Positions 38,323-46,864 of a stretch of 49,876 bases of DNA are shown here, in pieces. Each line of letters opens with the position of its first letter. Position 1 is the stretch's first letter. Origin of the DNA: an uncultured Flavobacteriales bacterium (GTDB lineage: Bacteria > Bacteroidota > Bacteroidia > Flavobacteriales_D > Sanyastnellaceae); NCBI GenBank assembly GCA_949373165.1, contig CASICO010000044.1, positions 1 through 49,876 of the forward strand. Direction: 5' to 3'. The translations under genes were made by a program, and so were the position numbers. The notes beneath the pieces are model-generated. The model searched no databases, was not told the DNA's origin, and saw nothing but the letters and a program-made list of their open reading frames with translations.

Positions 38323-40026
38323 CGTTTCGGCGGGAAGTTCGCGGACATCAAGCAGCATCAACCCATCCAGCGCATCGTTGAATTTCGGATCCCGGTTGAA
38401 TCCCAGAATGCGGGCATTTTGATGCAAGTACTTCTTGAGGAGCACCGGAACCACCACATCTGACCGTTCAATGTCGGCCAAGATGCGATCCAACCGCTTG
38501 ACATCACCACCGGCTCCCTCTAAAAGGGCATCGGCATCCACCCGCTTTTCCTCGAATGCAAATCGCTTTCGTGGACGAATGTGACTGGCCAAAACCGAAT
38601 CCCAATAATCCCTGCGCACGAAACCCATGATGAGTGACCGGGAAAACTGTTTGTAGTCACTGCTAATCGTCACTGGGCCCAGAATGTACCGGGCCTCACC
38701 TGAACGCATCAAGACGGCCAATATGCCCTTCCATAGAAGGAACAATGGCATTCTTTTCCTTTGATAATCCGGAACGATAAACGACCTGCCCAATTCCACA
38801 CTTTCCCTCAAAATGGGATGAAAACCCTTCTTCATTCGAAACAGCGAGTGGGTGTAAAATCCCCGAGCTCCATACCGTTCCATGATTTCCCAACCTTCAC
38901 CCACTCGGTAGGCGCCAGCCAACCGAGTGGCCTCTCGGTCCCAGAGAATCAGGTGTTGATAGTACAAGTCATATTCATCGAGGTCCACAGCCTTGTGGGT
39001 CCCCTCGCCCACCTCCCGGAAGGTCCATTCTCGGCTCCGGCCGATCTCCTTTAAGGTGTGAGGTATGTGTTCTGCAGACGTAAAAAACACATCGAATTCT
39101 TGGTGAGAAAACAGCTTATTGCCTTGGATGGCATCCATCTCACCACTCAACAATTCAGGCGCAACAGGCGCCGCAAGGGGAACCGGTCGTTTGGGCATTC
39201 TTACCCCTTTGAACCAATCCTTTTGAACCTCATAAGCCGCACCCATCGCGTACGATTTTGCCCGGAGAAATCGCGCAAGCTGATCGTGGCTCTCTAGTCC
39301 GGACAGGTCTCGTTGTCGAATGGGATGGCCAATCCGCATGCGCAGCACTTGTCCCTTTTTATTTTGCAAATCAGCGGTCATGCGAAGCGATCGCAGGGAA
39401 GGATGAATCAAGCCCAACCATTGAGACAAAGGACTGTTGGCTCCGTCGATGTAAACCGGCACAATGGGAACCCCTTGCTTTTTCGCCCAACCCACCAGCG
39501 AGGCATTCCATCGTCCATCGGCCACCCATTTTGCAGACCTGCGATATGAGCTGACCTCCACCGCTGGAAAAATGCCAAAAGCCCCCCCGGATTTGACATG
39601 CGTCGCAGCCGCTCTCCAACCCGATAGACGCGCTCCACCGCCTTCATTTTCCGCATCTGACAACACCACAAAAGCACGTTCAAGCTGAGGAATGTTTCCC
39701 ATGGAGTCATCCACACCCAACTTGAAGTCCGAACGCACATTCCCAACCTCACGGGCCAAAGCCAACGCATCCAGCGGACCAAATGGGTGATTGGAAACCA
39801 AAATGAAACCTCCTTCCTTAGGCAGTCGACTCAAGTCCTCCTCGCCAAGTTCGATGTCCACATCCAATGTATCGAAGACAGCATCTACAAAGGCGTGACC
39901 ATGGAGGTGAGACAACTGCTCGAATGCCACATTGGCCCGTCTGACTCCGCCAAACCGATGAAACAACCCCACCAAAGGATGCCGTTCGGGCAAGCCTGAC
40001 CTCCGGGCCAAATCAGCTCGGGTCAT
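38287..40026 (-). CDS. olsF: Fused lysophospholipid acyltransferase / GNAT-type N-acyltransferase, OlsF-like
   Basis: About 579 residues from the ATG at 40026 (an upstream ATG at 40092 adds 22 residues but leaves only 27 bases to the divergent gene). The N-terminal half is a PlsC-like acyltransferase with the family motif SNHPFGPLDALAL (an HX5D variant usual in this subgroup), FGIFPAVEVSSYR and VPIVPVYIDGANSP. The C-terminal half (from about residue 300) is an OlsB-like hemolysin-type domain with DEYDLYYQHLILWDREATRLAGAYRVG and ELGRSFIVPDYQ. Fused enzymes of this build are known to make ornithine lipids in Flavobacterium and Serratia; related Bacteroidota enzymes make glycine lipids. So N-acylation then O-acylation of an amino acid is likely, but the amino acid is uncertain. 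Confidence 0.82.
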   Translation of the reverse strand: MTRADLARRSGLPERHPLVGLFHRFGGVRRANVAFEQLSHLHGHAFVDAVFDTLDVDIELGEEDLSRLPKEGGFILVSNHPFGPLDALALAREVGNVRSDFKLGVDDSMGNIPQLERAFVVLSDAENEGGGARLSGWRAAATHVKSGGAFGIFPAVEVSSYRRSAKWVADGRWNASLVGWAKKQGVPIVPVYIDGANSPLSQWLGLIHPSLRSLRMTADLQNKKGQVLRMRIGHPIRQRDLSGLESHDQLARFLRAKSYAMGAAYEVQKDWFKGVRMPKRPVPLAAPVAPELLSGEMDAIQGNKLFSHQEFDVFFTSAEHIPHTLKEIGRSREWTFREVGEGTHKAVDLDEYDLYYQHLILWDREATRLAGAYRVGEGWEIMERYGARGFYTHSLFRMKKGFHPILRESVELGRSFIVPDYQRKRMPLFLLWKGILAVLMRSGEARYILGPVTISSDYKQFSRSLIMGFVRRDYWDSVLASHIRPRKRFAFEEKRVDADALLEGAGGDVKRLDRILADIERSDVVVPVLLKKYLHQNARILGFNRDPKFNDALDGLMLLDVRELPAETLENLQREFGLG

Positions 40027-40119
40027 CCAATCTTCCGTTCTCGGGTCTTTGTCCTGCACCGGCGCCAAATTACTAGACACCGGACGCTGCATCGATTCAA
40101 TTCGAAGTAATTTGCAGCC

Positions 40120-41067
40120 ATGATTCGCACTTCTCTTGGCGCTGCAATGGCCACTGTCCTGCTCGTTCTCATCGGCTGCTCTGATTCCCCCTCTTCAGGT
40201 GACTCACCCAACACCGAAGACCCCAATGAAACCGCCATGGAAATCGACCCCAACCGCTTGGAAATTCATGGACACCGTGGTGCACGCGGATTGGTTCCCG
40301 AGAATTCAATGCCGGGATTCGTGCTCGCTTTGCGGGAAGGGGCCGACGTGCTCGAAATGGACATGTGTATTTCTTCCGATGGACAAATCATCATCAGCCA
40401 TGAGCCCTGGATGAATGGCAAAATTTGCCTGGACCCAAGCAACAGTGCCATTCCAGAGGGAGAGCCAAAGTCCTTTAACCTCCACAACATGACCGCAAAA
40501 GAAATCGCAAGATTTGACTGTGGTTCAGTGGCCAATCCAGATTTCCCTGAGCAGCAAAACCTCCCCACATTCAAGCCAACCCTAGATCAAGTCGTGGCTT
40601 TGGTCGAAACGGTTCCCCTGCTCGATGGTGGCCTTCTCCACTACAACTTGGAAATCAAACACAGCCAAAATCTTGAGCCCGAGTTCTGTCCCGATGCAAA
40701 AACCTTTGCCAAACTGGTTCTCGATAAGGTGAATGCCTTGGGCATCGCAGACCGCACCTGCATTCAAAGTTTTTCGGCTGAGGCCTTGGAAGCCGTTCAT
40801 GAATTGGATAAAGACATGACCACGGCTTGGCTGGTGGGTACAGAAGGCACTGTGCAATCGCAACTCGATCAACTGACTTTCGCTCCCGACATCTACTCTC
40901 CCCAGTGGAAGCTCATTGATGCCAGCGATGTCGCCATGCTTCAAGCGAAGGACATTCGTGTGATTCCTTGGACGGCCAACACCCAGGAAGACCTGTTTCA
41001 ATTGATGGAAATGGGGGTCGATGGAATCATCACAGACCGTCCAGACGTGCTCTACAAAATGCGCTAG
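40120..41067 (+). CDS. Glycerophosphodiester phosphodiesterase, lipoprotein
   Basis: 315 residues. Lipoprotein signal with lipobox L-I-G-C at about residues 17-20. The GDPD fold shows HGHRGARGLVPENSMPGF (catalytic His), GADVLEMDMCIS (metal-binding Glu and Asp) and IIISHEPWMN (second His). A Lys in HYNLEIKHSQ and the end WTANTQEDLFQLMEMGVDGIITDRPD are typical. It hydrolyses deacylated phospholipid head groups to glycerol-3-phosphate and an alcohol in the envelope. Divergent from the OlsF-like gene; convergent with the T9SS type B gene (11-base gap). Confidence 0.93.
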   Translation: MIRTSLGAAMATVLLVLIGCSDSPSSGDSPNTEDPNETAMEIDPNRLEIHGHRGARGLVPENSMPGFVLALREGADVLEMDMCISSDGQIIISHEPWMNGKICLDPSNSAIPEGEPKSFNLHNMTAKEIARFDCGSVANPDFPEQQNLPTFKPTLDQVVALVETVPLLDGGLLHYNLEIKHSQNLEPEFCPDAKTFAKLVLDKVNALGIADRTCIQSFSAEALEAVHELDKDMTTAWLVGTEGTVQSQLDQLTFAPDIYSPQWKLIDASDVAMLQAKDIRVIPWTANTQEDLFQLMEMGVDGIITDRPDVLYKMR

Positions 41068-41078
41068 TCGCGCCGTTT

Positions 41079-42473
41079 TCAGCGCAGGATTTGCACCACG
41101 CCGTTTTGGCGAATCACTTCAGGAATGCGTCCTTTTCGAAGCTCGATGATGATCTCCCAAGTGTAGGCCCCGTCGACGGCGAAATATCTCCCGCTTTCTC
41201 GGGTTTTGGACCCCTCTGTGCCCTCTACTTGTCCGTACCAAACTTCGTTGGGATCGTCCGTTGAAAACACAGGACGTCCCCAACGGTCCCAGACCACAAC
41301 ACTGTATGTGAAGGGCGCACAATCAAGGACGGGGAACCATGCATCATTGGTCCCATCGTTGTTGGGCGTGAACGCCGTCGGTACATAAATCTGACACCCA
41401 CAAACCACCTCCTGAATTTCAAAGGCGTGAAAGACCGTGTCGCACACATTGGTTACTTCGACGAAATGAGAGCCGGACCGCGAAAAGAGGCGCGTGGGCA
41501 AAAAGCTGCCATCCTCCCATTGGTAATTCGCGGGGTACACATTTGCCCCTTGGAGGACACTCAGCTCCAAAGAATCATCCAGACAGAGCGTATATGTCGC
41601 CTCTAAAGGAACCGTGATTTCAGAAGAAATGCCCACGGTCATGGAGTCCACGAATTCACAGCCACTGACCTGGCTGGTCGCGACATAAGATCCTGGCTGA
41701 TTCACATCGATGTTGATGCCCACTTCACCGGTGTTCCAAGTCACCAAAACATCTTCGAGCTCTGTGTCGATGGTCAACACGTCACCAGGACAAAGCAAGG
41801 TGTCTTCCGGCAAGTCAAATACAGGAACAGGGCGGTATTCAACCGCAATGGTGTCCCGACCAATGCAACCCGCCAATGCCACTTCTACCGTGTATTCCCC
41901 GCCGACGGTCACCTCCAAAGATTCGGTCGTCAAAGAGTCATTGAAAATGACATAGTCGGCCCCTGGAACGGATGGAATCAGCGTTGCCGTTTCCCCTTCG
42001 CAAAGCAAAAGATCCAAGCCAAGATCAAACGAAGGCAAGGGCTGTTCAATGACCGATACCGATGAGGTCGCATCGCACCCGTCTTGGGTAACGGTCACTT
42101 CGTAGATCCCCGGAAAACTGGCCCACAACTGGTTGCCTTCTGCGCCATTTTGCCAGAGGTAATCACTGGCGCCAAAAGCAGCAAGCAGCAGAACACTGTC
42201 TCCTTCGCAATAATTCACCACTGCCGGCAAATTCGCATCGAATGGACTGGCCACCTCAATGAACACTTGACCATTGGCTTGACAATTTCCAATGGCCACA
42301 TTGACGGTGTAGATGCCCGTATTGACCACCTCAAAAGTGGGGCCTTCGCTGCCGTCTTGCCAAGTCGAGGTTCCCCCATTGTATCCACTGCTGAGTGTGA
42401 CTGGGCTATCGGGACAAACCAATAAATCTGGGCCCAGGTCCACTGTGGTGAGCGCGCTTTCGACCACAAACAC
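41079..42473 (-). CDS. T9SS type B (gliding-motility CTD) protein, C-terminal half: Ig-like repeats and sorting domain
   Basis: 464 residues in this frame, C-terminal part of a protein starting at 44580. It carries about four Ig/PKD-like repeats of 80 to 90 residues with a recurring core (DLGPDLLVCPDSPVTLSSG; FDLGLDLLLCEGETATL; FDLPEDTLLCPGDVLTIDT) and x-W-(Q/N)-(D/T/N)-G turns. The last 90 residues are a type B sorting domain (YVPTAFTPNNDGTNDAWFP, VVVWDRWGRPVFST, GAYTWEIIIELRKG). Such proteins are exported by T9SS and often attached as adhesins. It joins the next frame at C4 42492-42495: three C residues restore YGCEASDDVFVV. Confidence 0.85.
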   Translation of the reverse strand: MFVVESALTTVDLGPDLLVCPDSPVTLSSGYNGGTSTWQDGSEGPTFEVVNTGIYTVNVAIGNCQANGQVFIEVASPFDANLPAVVNYCEGDSVLLLAAFGASDYLWQNGAEGNQLWASFPGIYEVTVTQDGCDATSSVSVIEQPLPSFDLGLDLLLCEGETATLIPSVPGADYVIFNDSLTTESLEVTVGGEYTVEVALAGCIGRDTIAVEYRPVPVFDLPEDTLLCPGDVLTIDTELEDVLVTWNTGEVGINIDVNQPGSYVATSQVSGCEFVDSMTVGISSEITVPLEATYTLCLDDSLELSVLQGANVYPANYQWEDGSFLPTRLFSRSGSHFVEVTNVCDTVFHAFEIQEVVCGCQIYVPTAFTPNNDGTNDAWFPVLDCAPFTYSVVVWDRWGRPVFSTDDPNEVWYGQVEGTEGSKTRESGRYFAVDGAYTWEIIIELRKGRIPEVIRQNGVVQILR

Positions 42474-42477
42474 ATCA

Positions 42478-43299
42478 TCACTGGCCTCGCACCCCGTAGA
42501 CCGTGGCCGTGACCGTATACATCCCAGGGTCAGTCACTGTATACTCAGAATCCGCAGGCCCATTTGACCACTGAAAAACTGGCGGCAAACCATCCCAACC
42601 ATTCACCAAGGCATCCAAATCCGCCTCCTCCCCCAAACAAAGGACCACTTCCTCCTCCAAGTCAAGCGGGTAAGCATCAAACCAAATGACCTCCATCTCA
42701 TCGCTGACTTGACAGCCCTGAATGGTCACCAAAACTTGCACCAAGCCCGAATCCGCAACCTGAATGTTTTGATTGAAATCCCCCGTGCTCCAGATGAACT
42801 GCGCCGTGGGATTGCCTGCATCTAACGACACCAGTTCACCAGGACAAACCGTGGTATCTCCCCCCAACTCCGGCTGGACAATGTCGATGAGGACCACGTC
42901 AATGTCGATCTCTTCCTCACAACCTTCTGCTGTGGTCACCAATGCCACGCCATCAACCTCGCCCGTCTCCCAATTCGGTCCCACGGAACCGTCTGGCCAT
43001 GTGGTCGTGGCCTCTGGCCATGTCACTTCAATCTCAACAGTCTCCCCTGGACAAACTTCAGCTGTCACAGGATCCAGCACTACACTTTCCGGGCCTTCTA
43101 TGGCTCCGATATCGGGCATCGCATCCCGAAGAACCCCCCTTTGATCTATGGCAACACCAAGCGAAGCGGCCGCGTCCTTCGCTGGGCTCAACGGTTCACA
43201 TGTGCTGATCATGTATGCGTCTGTTGGGCCACCGTAATCGGAAAACGCAAGCAAGACTGGATCCACTCCAATCAAAATTCCCTGTGGCCGCAGCGTCAA
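42478..43299 (-). CDS. T9SS type B protein, middle part: Ig-like repeats
   Basis: 273 residues in this frame. It begins with a segment typical of the end of right-handed beta-helix or choice-of-anchor proteins (GVDPVLLAFSDYGGPTDAYMI, SPAKDAAASLGVAIDQRGVLR), then two Ig/PKD-like repeats with (E)VCPGETVEIEVTWPEATTTWPDGSVG and LGGDTTVCPGELVSLDAGNP. It continues into the C-terminal frame after 42495 and is preceded by the N-terminal part via a frame change near 43312, where GAATTTGACG should read GAATTGACG. Not a separate gene. Confidence 0.8.
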   Translation of the reverse strand: MTLRPQGILIGVDPVLLAFSDYGGPTDAYMISTCEPLSPAKDAAASLGVAIDQRGVLRDAMPDIGAIEGPESVVLDPVTAEVCPGETVEIEVTWPEATTTWPDGSVGPNWETGEVDGVALVTTAEGCEEEIDIDVVLIDIVQPELGGDTTVCPGELVSLDAGNPTAQFIWSTGDFNQNIQVADSGLVQVLVTIQGCQVSDEMEVIWFDAYPLDLEEEVVLCLGEEADLDALVNGWDGLPPVFQWSNGPADSEYTVTDPGMYTVTATVYGVRGQ

Positions 43300-44580
43300 A
43301 TTCAGTTTCGGCGTTGCCTGCCATCACCCCCACCAAGTTGAACCCCTGAACAGCTGCAATGGGGCCGTTGTTGTTCAGGAATACATCTTCGAGATCCCCA
43401 CTGGGAGAGCCCATCGCGACATTGTTATAAATCAAGCAATTGTCCATCGTGAGGTTGCCGGAATAGGTGCCTATGGCTCCACCCCGACCCAATCCATCGT
43501 CGGAAGCATTCCCACTGGAAGAATTGCCTGCTCCACCGGGAATCGCCTGGTTATCACTGAATGTACAGTGCCGAAACGTGTGGGTCCCAGAACGAGAGAA
43601 AAAGGCACCTCCCATCGCGGCTCCGCCCCCGCCCCCTGCTCCGCCAGCCACACCGCCATTGCCACCAGTTTCCTCCAAACAAGACACCACTGGTTCCATC
43701 GCCTGGGCCGCCACCGCCCCAGAAGCCCGTTGAATATCCTCCACCGCCGCCGCCGCCGCCAATGCCCGCTGTAGTGGCATCCTCGTCTGCCCCGCCGCCG
43801 CCAATGTCGCCGCCATCTCCTCCTGCACCGAAGCCACTAAAGCTTTGTCCACCGTTCCCCCCCGTTTCCTCCTGTGCCCCCATTGCCGCCATCCCCACCG
43901 CGTGCCTCGCATCCAGAAAACGTACAATTCTCAAAAACAGAAACCGATCCTAGCCAATTGCTGATGGCCCCTCCAGCACCCAAGGCACCGCCGCCGCCGC
44001 CGCCGCCATTGTTGCCATCATTTCCAAACGCAATGCACCCCACAAAAAGGCATCCGAATGCCTCGAGTTCTCCTCGATTGTGAATGCCGCCTCCAAAACC
44101 AATGCCCGATTCACAATCTCGAAAAACCACACTGTGCATTGTCAAATCATCACAATTGGTTTCGATTGCCCCTCCGGGATCATTGCCATCGAATCCGTTT
44201 CGGAATTCCATGCTGTCCAAAGTCAATGCAATTAAGTCCGAACTCAAGTCAAAAAATCGGCTCGCCTGACTGGCATCTATGATGGTCGTCCGCGCACCAC
44301 TTCCCGTGACTGTGATCTGTCCTCCATCAAGGAACATCTCTCCGAGAGACCAATCGTAGACACCTTCGGGCAATTCAATGCTCACAGGCGTTGCCGACAA
44401 TTCCGCCTCTTGTAAAGCGGCCCGAAACGTACACACACCGCTTGCGCTGGCACAGATGCCATCATTGGGGTTGGCGTCGTTTTCGTCCGCAGTGGAATCC
44501 ACGATAAATTGACCACAAATTGGACCTGCCAAAAAGAGGGCCACAACCGATAGTATCAATCGAAAAAAGTCGCTTTTCAT
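43196..44580 (-). CDS. T9SS type B protein, N-terminal part: signal peptide, parallel beta-helix, Gly-rich stretch
   Basis: ATG at 44580 followed by a signal peptide (FFRLILSVVALFLAGPICGQ). Next is VDSTADENDANPNDGICA and FRAALQEAELS, the CSLP-type opening of beta-helix proteins, with ARTTIIDASQASRFFDLSS, NCDDLTMHSVVFRDC, GTHTFRHCTFSDNQA and MDNCLIYNN coils. Three frames are used (43837-44580, 43554-43934, 43196-43927). They swap at the C7 run 43857-43863 and near 43665, within a glycine-rich low-complexity stretch (GGNGGTGGNGG, GGGGGGG, GGVAGGAGGGGGA). Adhesin- or polysaccharide-related role inferred. Confidence 0.8.
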
Positions 44581-44639
44581 TGGCTTGGGAAGGTGCACAA
44601 AGTACAAACCGAACCAGAGTGGAAAAGGTTGTCAGCCCG

Positions 44640-44672
44640 TTGCTTTTTTAACCACGAAAACCATAAAATTTG
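44640..44672 (+). promoter_or_regulatory. Possible Bacteroidota-type promoter for asnB
   Basis: TTG at 44640-44642 and TAAAATTTG at 44664-44672 are spaced by 21 bases and approximate the TTTG / TAnnTTTG consensus of Bacteroidota sigma-A promoters, with one extra base in the -7 box. It lies 17 bases before the asnB start. Confidence 0.3.
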
Positions 44673-44688
44673 AGGACATCTCATTTCC

Positions 44689-46359
44689 ATGTGCTCCATC
44701 ACAGCCCTCCTCAATAAATCTGAAGCGACACCCCTTGCTCGACAGCGCGTGTTAGAAGCCTCTCACGTCCAAATCCACAGGGGGCCCGATTGGTCTGGAA
44801 TTCGCGCGTTTGATTCCGCCATTGTCGCCCATGAGCGCTTGGCCATTGTCGATGTCATGAGCGGAGCGCAGCCACTGGAAGATCCAACCAGCGGTGCTGT
44901 TCTGGCTGTCAATGGTGAAATCTACAATCACCAGTCATTGAAAAAGGACAATCCGGCATGCCAAGCCTACCCCTTTCAATCTGGCAGCGACTGCGAAGTC
45001 ATACTGGCCCTCTACAAACATCATGGTGCCGGCCTCGTACAATTCCTCTCTGGCATGTATGCCTTTGTGCTCTTCAATCCAGAAAATGGAGAATGGCTAA
45101 TCGGCCGCGACCCTATGGGCATAATCCCTTTGTATTTTGGAAAAGACGCCCAAGGCGCGCTTTGGGTGGCCTCTGAAATGAAGGCGTTGACCGCAGAATG
45201 CGACGACGTTCAGCTGTTTCCCCCGGGACATGTATGGTCTTCCAATGATGGCGCCCCAATCGGTTTTTACCAGCGTGAATGGATGGAAGGAGACCTTCCA
45301 ACTGGCACTTACAAGCCTGAAGAACTGAAGTCTGAATTGACAAAGTCCGTCCAGCGTCATTTGATGGGGGACGTGCCCTATGGCCTGCTCATTTCCGGCG
45401 GCCTCGACAGCTCTGTTATCGCTGCCATTGCCATGCAGCATGCCCGTGTCCGGGTTGAAGACAATGGACAGTCCGAAGCCTGGTGGCCCAGGGTACACAG
45501 CTTTTCCATTGGCCTTGAAGGCTCTCCTGATCTCGCTGCAGCGAAAACTGTGGCCGAGGCCATTGGCACCGTTCATCACAGCCTCACTTTTACAATTCAA
45601 GAGGGAATTGATGCCCTGAGCGAAGTCGTCCGACACATAGAAACCTATGATGTAACTACCATTCGCGCGTCCACCCCCATGTACTTGATGGCGAGAAAAA
45701 TCAAGGCCATGGGCATCAAAATGGTCCTTAGCGGTGAAGGCGCAGACGAGTTGTTTGGGGGCTATTTGTACTTCCACATGGCACCCGATGCCAAAGAATT
45801 TCACGAAGAGACCGTCAGGAAAGTGCAGGGATTGCACCAATATGACTGCGCCAGAGCCAACAAATCCATGATGGCCTGGGGCATTGAAGCTCGGGTGCCC
45901 TTTCTGGATCGTGAGTTCATCGATTACGCCATGTCTTTGGATCCTTCCGTGAAAATGGGCGGCCAAGGGAAAATCGAAAAAGCCGCAATTCGAGAGGCCT
46001 TCAAAGGAGACCTGCCCGAAGCCATTTTGAATCGCCAAAAAGAACAGTTCAGTGATGGTGTTGGTTATGGCTGGATTGACGGACTTCAAGACCATGCCGA
46101 GTCTCAAGTGTCAGATGAAGATTTTGCCAGAGCGCCTGTTCGGTTTCCCATCAATCCACCCTCCACCAAAGAAGGATACCTGTTCCGGACATGGTTTGAG
46201 TCGCACTTCCCGTCCGCGGCTGCCGCAGCCACCGTTCCCGGTGGGAAAAGCGTAGCCTGCAGCACCGAAAAGGCCTTGGAGTGGGACGAACGACTCAAGA
46301 ACAACATCGATCCAAGTGGCCGTGCTGTCGGCGGCATCCACCAGGATGCCTACAAATGA
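44689..46359 (+). CDS. asnB: Asparagine synthase (glutamine-hydrolysing) AsnB
   Basis: 556 residues, full length. Start M-C-S-I is required because Cys2 is the glutaminase nucleophile. Glutaminase domain: IHRGPDWSG, ERLAIVD, AVNGEIYNH, GSDCEVILALY. Synthetase domain: PYGLLISGGLDSSVIAA (PP-loop), FSIGLEGSPDLAAA, YDVTTIRASTPMYLM, MVLSGEGADELFGGYLYF and ARVPFLDREF. Converts Asp, glutamine and ATP to Asn in the cytosol. Divergent from the T9SS type B gene; followed on the same strand by a small unknown gene after 96 bases. Confidence 0.97.
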   Translation: MCSITALLNKSEATPLARQRVLEASHVQIHRGPDWSGIRAFDSAIVAHERLAIVDVMSGAQPLEDPTSGAVLAVNGEIYNHQSLKKDNPACQAYPFQSGSDCEVILALYKHHGAGLVQFLSGMYAFVLFNPENGEWLIGRDPMGIIPLYFGKDAQGALWVASEMKALTAECDDVQLFPPGHVWSSNDGAPIGFYQREWMEGDLPTGTYKPEELKSELTKSVQRHLMGDVPYGLLISGGLDSSVIAAIAMQHARVRVEDNGQSEAWWPRVHSFSIGLEGSPDLAAAKTVAEAIGTVHHSLTFTIQEGIDALSEVVRHIETYDVTTIRASTPMYLMARKIKAMGIKMVLSGEGADELFGGYLYFHMAPDAKEFHEETVRKVQGLHQYDCARANKSMMAWGIEARVPFLDREFIDYAMSLDPSVKMGGQGKIEKAAIREAFKGDLPEAILNRQKEQFSDGVGYGWIDGLQDHAESQVSDEDFARAPVRFPINPPSTKEGYLFRTWFESHFPSAAAAATVPGGKSVACSTEKALEWDERLKNNIDPSGRAVGGIHQDAYK

Positions 46360-46455
46360 ACACCCCGCAAGTCAGCGCACTCCGCGGAGAGGCCTCCTGT
46401 GCCTTCAAATCGTTCTTCTTACCCCCTATGAAATGAGAATGGCGTATCCTTAAGC

Positions 46456-46842
46456 ATGCGCATTCAGTACCGCCACGAAACAAACACCGGGGCGGTTTAC
46501 ACCCTTACGCAAGAGCAGAACCTGCTCCACGTCAAAAGCCGAGTTCCTCAATTGGAACTCCGCTGGCGAGATAGCCGCTGGGTACCCGAAAGAAATTGGC
46601 TCGAACGAGAGTACACCTACCCCATTGATGTTGGGCTTGATGAGTATTTCGCAAGGTTCCTTCCGGCCCTCAATGGTCAATCTTTCGGCACCGCTCCAGA
46701 ACTGAATTCCGAAGGGTCTTTGTTCAATGGGAAGTGGTTCAACTTCCAGTGCTCTGGAAAGCAATCAGGCGCAGACAGGGCTCACCGTCAAATCTTGCGG
46801 ACGGCCGCCGATTTCTATGGGGTGCCTTCCCTGTTTGGATAA
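46456..46842 (+). CDS. Unknown small protein, 128 residues
   Basis: Starts with ATG at 46456 and encodes a soluble, Arg/Trp-rich protein without signal peptide, membrane segment or recognised motif. Features include LELRWRDSRWVPERNW, DEYFARFLPALNGQSFG and a C-terminal AHRQILRTAADFYG. Base usage and lack of a better frame on either strand argue that it is real. A 104-residue frame on the opposite strand looks like a shadow. It may be co-transcribed with asnB; no function proposed. Confidence 0.55.
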   Translation: MRIQYRHETNTGAVYTLTQEQNLLHVKSRVPQLELRWRDSRWVPERNWLEREYTYPIDVGLDEYFARFLPALNGQSFGTAPELNSEGSLFNGKWFNFQCSGKQSGADRAHRQILRTAADFYGVPSLFG

Positions 46843-46864
46843 CCGCTGTCCAGGAGTCCGAAGT

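Noticed and set aside
45097..46107. Minus-strand frame of 336 residues inside asnB
   Set aside because: Antisense of a clear asparagine synthase; no independent evidence.
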